DNA from: Flavobacterium urumqiense
GTDB lineage: Bacteria > Bacteroidota > Bacteroidia > Flavobacteriales > Flavobacteriaceae
Assembly: GCF_900108015.1 (NCBI RefSeq)
Contig: NZ_FNVP01000004.1
Coordinates: 62,001-126,000, forward strand
Direction of reading: 5' to 3'
DNA: 64,000 bases
The translations under genes were made by a program, and so were the position numbers. Positions 62,501-64,000 of the stretch are shown here, in pieces. Below the pieces are notes generated by a model. That model was given only the letters and a program-made list of their open reading frames with translations, was not told the origin of the DNA and searched no databases. Position 1 is the stretch's first letter. The number at the start of each line of letters is the position of its first letter.

Positions 62501-64000
62501 ATGACGATTTCAAAAAAGTTCTCTCCATTTTACAATCTTATGCTTTTTTATATTATTGTAAGCATCGTTTTAAGAATAGTATTACTACTGCATCCCATTA
62601 CCCAAAGTTCATTTGGCTTTATCGATATTGTCAAAATATTCGGTTTTGGATTGATTTCTGATTTTTTCATTTTTGTATTGGTCAGCGGGTTTTTATGGTT
62701 GTACCTGATTTTTATTTCGAATTCAAAATACTTTAAACCTTACGGTTACCTATTTTTCGGACTATTAGTTGCATTGTTGTTATATGTTTCCTTTGGTAAC
62801 ACCATTCTTAATGAATATGGAGGCGCTTTACCTACTATTGGAATTGCTTTCATTGCCATAAAAACAATTTTATTTGGATTATTGCTCTTTTTACCAAAAT
62901 ACCGAAGTCAAATTCGATTCTGGTTGTTTTCCTTTGTCATTTTCTTGTACGTCGTTTTAATTTTGCAAAATGGAATCAGCGAATACTTTTTCTGGAATGA
63001 ATTTGGTGTAAAATACAATTTTATAGCCGTAAATTATTTAGTTTATACCAATGAAGTTATCGGAAATATTATGCAGTCCTACCCTGTTATTCCAATATTT
63101 GGTGCATTGTTTATTGTGGCGGGTTTAATAACTTACCTAATTGTTAGAAGATCCAGAAGTTATATTGACAGCATCCCTACTTTTGTACAAAAAATACAAT
63201 TGTCTGGAATATATCTTCTCCTTTTTGGACTTTCTTTATCCGTAATACCAATTTTAGCGGCTCAGGAAAATTCTCAAAATATTTTTGCCAATGAATTAGA
63301 AGCAAACGGAATATATAAATTCTTTTTAGCCTTTAAAAATAGTGAATTAGACTATTTCAAATTCTATAAAACATTACCTGAAAAAGAAGCTTATGCCTTG
63401 TTGCGAGAGCAAATTCCTGGAATTTCAGGAGAAAATTCTCTGCACAAAATTCAAAGTGAAGCTACAGAGAATCACAAGAATGTTGTATTAATCACCATCG
63501 AAAGTTACAGCGCTGATTTTATGAAAACATACGGAAATGAGCAAAATCTTACTCCGTTCTTGGATAGTTTGGCAACAAAAAGCTTATTGTTTACCAACCT
63601 TTATGCAGTAGGGAATCGTACTGTTCGAGGTCTTGAAGCAGTAACTTTGTGTTTTCCTCCAACTGCTGGTGAAAGTGTCGTAAAAAGAGAAGATAATAAG
63701 AACAAATTTTCAACAGGAAACATCTTCAAACAAAAAGGCTATAATGTAAAATTCCTTTACGGCGGTGATGCTTTTTTTGATAACATGGAAGATTTCTATA
63801 CTGGAAACGGTTATGGAATTGTAGATAAAAAAACATTTACTCCTGAAGAAATCACTTTTGCGAATGTATGGGGCGTTTGTGATGAGGATATGTACAACAA
63901 AGCAATTAAGGTGATGAATGATGAAGCAAAGCAAAATAAGCCTTTCTTTAACCATATTATGACGGTTAGTAATCACAGACCGTTTACCTATCCAAATAAT
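62501..64000 (+). CDS. LTA-synthase-like sulfatase, partial (3' end outside window)
   Basis: 500 codons from the ATG at 62501, open to the window end. Five predicted N-terminal helices (about 1-260) are followed by an extracytosolic alkaline-phosphatase-like domain: VVLITIESYSADFMKTYGN (metal-binding Glu), NLTPFLDSLA, and VGNRTVRGLEAVTL with the Thr nucleophile. This is the LTA synthase/phosphoglycerol transferase layout. In a Gram-negative it more likely transfers phosphoglycerol or phosphoethanolamine to a glycan or lipid than makes lipoteichoic acid. The gene is divergent from the Rieske operon. Confidence 0.9.
   Translation, partial: MTISKKFSPFYNLMLFYIIVSIVLRIVLLLHPITQSSFGFIDIVKIFGFGLISDFFIFVLVSGFLWLYLIFISNSKYFKPYGYLFFGLLVALLLYVSFGNTILNEYGGALPTIGIAFIAIKTILFGLLLFLPKYRSQIRFWLFSFVIFLYVVLILQNGISEYFFWNEFGVKYNFIAVNYLVYTNEVIGNIMQSYPVIPIFGALFIVAGLITYLIVRRSRSYIDSIPTFVQKIQLSGIYLLLFGLSLSVIPILAAQENSQNIFANELEANGIYKFFLAFKNSELDYFKFYKTLPEKEAYALLREQIPGISGENSLHKIQSEATENHKNVVLITIESYSADFMKTYGNEQNLTPFLDSLATKSLLFTNLYAVGNRTVRGLEAVTLCFPPTAGESVVKREDNKNKFSTGNIFKQKGYNVKFLYGGDAFFDNMEDFYTGNGYGIVDKKTFTPEEITFANVWGVCDEDMYNKAIKVMNDEAKQNKPFFNHIMTVSNHRPFTYPNN

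Noticed and set aside
1..64000. CRISPR arrays, tRNA or rRNA genes, insertion sequences
   Set aside because: I looked for spaced direct repeats, cloverleaf-like GC-rich 75-mers with CCA-proximal arms and transposase motifs and found none.

Overview
The window is AT-rich bacterial chromosome, most likely from a Flavobacterium or close relative in the Bacteroidota. The evidence is the gene families (DUF2911, DUF6155, DUF3570/DUF4266, an RND pump fused to a TolC-like domain, NHS-type MFS, a his operon with bifunctional hisB and hisIE) and promoters of the Bacteroidota type (TAnnTTTG at -7). I saw no rRNA, tRNA, CRISPR array or transposase.

Layout. (1) 1-4993: a forward gene cluster around a type III polyketide synthase, with an FAD oxidoreductase (cut by the window edge), methyltransferase, dehydratase, ketosynthase, ACP and phosphopantetheinyl transferase. 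It looks like a phenolic-lipid or alkylpyrone-type pathway with its own acyl-chain machinery. (2) 4974-18422: mostly housekeeping genes: an exonuclease-like protein with a cNMP/CBS/DUF294 protein, DUF2911, aldehyde dehydrogenase with an AraC regulator, NDH-2, two helicases and a MscS channel. Two decayed genes lie here or just beyond: a Bcr/CflA transporter and an acyl-CoA thioesterase. (3) 19480-24524 (forward) and 35786-41379 (reverse): two convergent blocks of amidoligase-type genes. Together they hold three ATP-grasp or ATP-grasp-like proteins, a GCS2-type carboxylate-amine ligase, a glutamine amidotransferase, two esterases, an M17 aminopeptidase and an M1 metallopeptidase. I think they may be two halves of one uncharacterised peptide-like metabolite system. 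(4) 25211-35558: between those blocks, a ten-gene oxidative sugar locus with a GMC dehydrogenase and its small subunit, cytochrome c, two Gfo/Idh/MocA oxidoreductases, a DUF1080 3-keto-glycoside hydrolase, an MFS importer and three TIM-barrel isomerases. It fits the 3-keto-glycoside route of sugar breakdown. (5) 41510-49454: a complete reverse his operon (hisG-D-C-B-H-A-[NIPSNAP]-F-IE). It is preceded by a promoter, a histidine-rich leader peptide and an intrinsic terminator, which is a classical attenuator. (6) 49491-62339: a reverse metal/redox region. It runs from a Rieske gene broken by a frameshift, through thioredoxin, ApbE, DUF4266, DUF3570, response regulator and sensor kinase, to a CusA/CzcA-TolC fusion pump, its adaptor, a ferritin-VIT1 fusion and a DUF2231-like membrane protein. 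Four TTAAG repeats spaced exactly 11 bp apart sit just upstream of the pump promoter and are probably the response-regulator operator. (7) 62501-64000: the first 500 codons of an LTA-synthase-like sulfatase, cut by the window end.

Non-coding structure includes two copies of a structured repeat that starts with TAGCCCCGAT and ends with TAGCTCCTAA, two GC-rich hairpin repeats that form the 3' ends of neighbouring genes, GTTTAAG simple repeats in the his operon and several clear terminators. All assignments come from reading the sequence. No database search was run.
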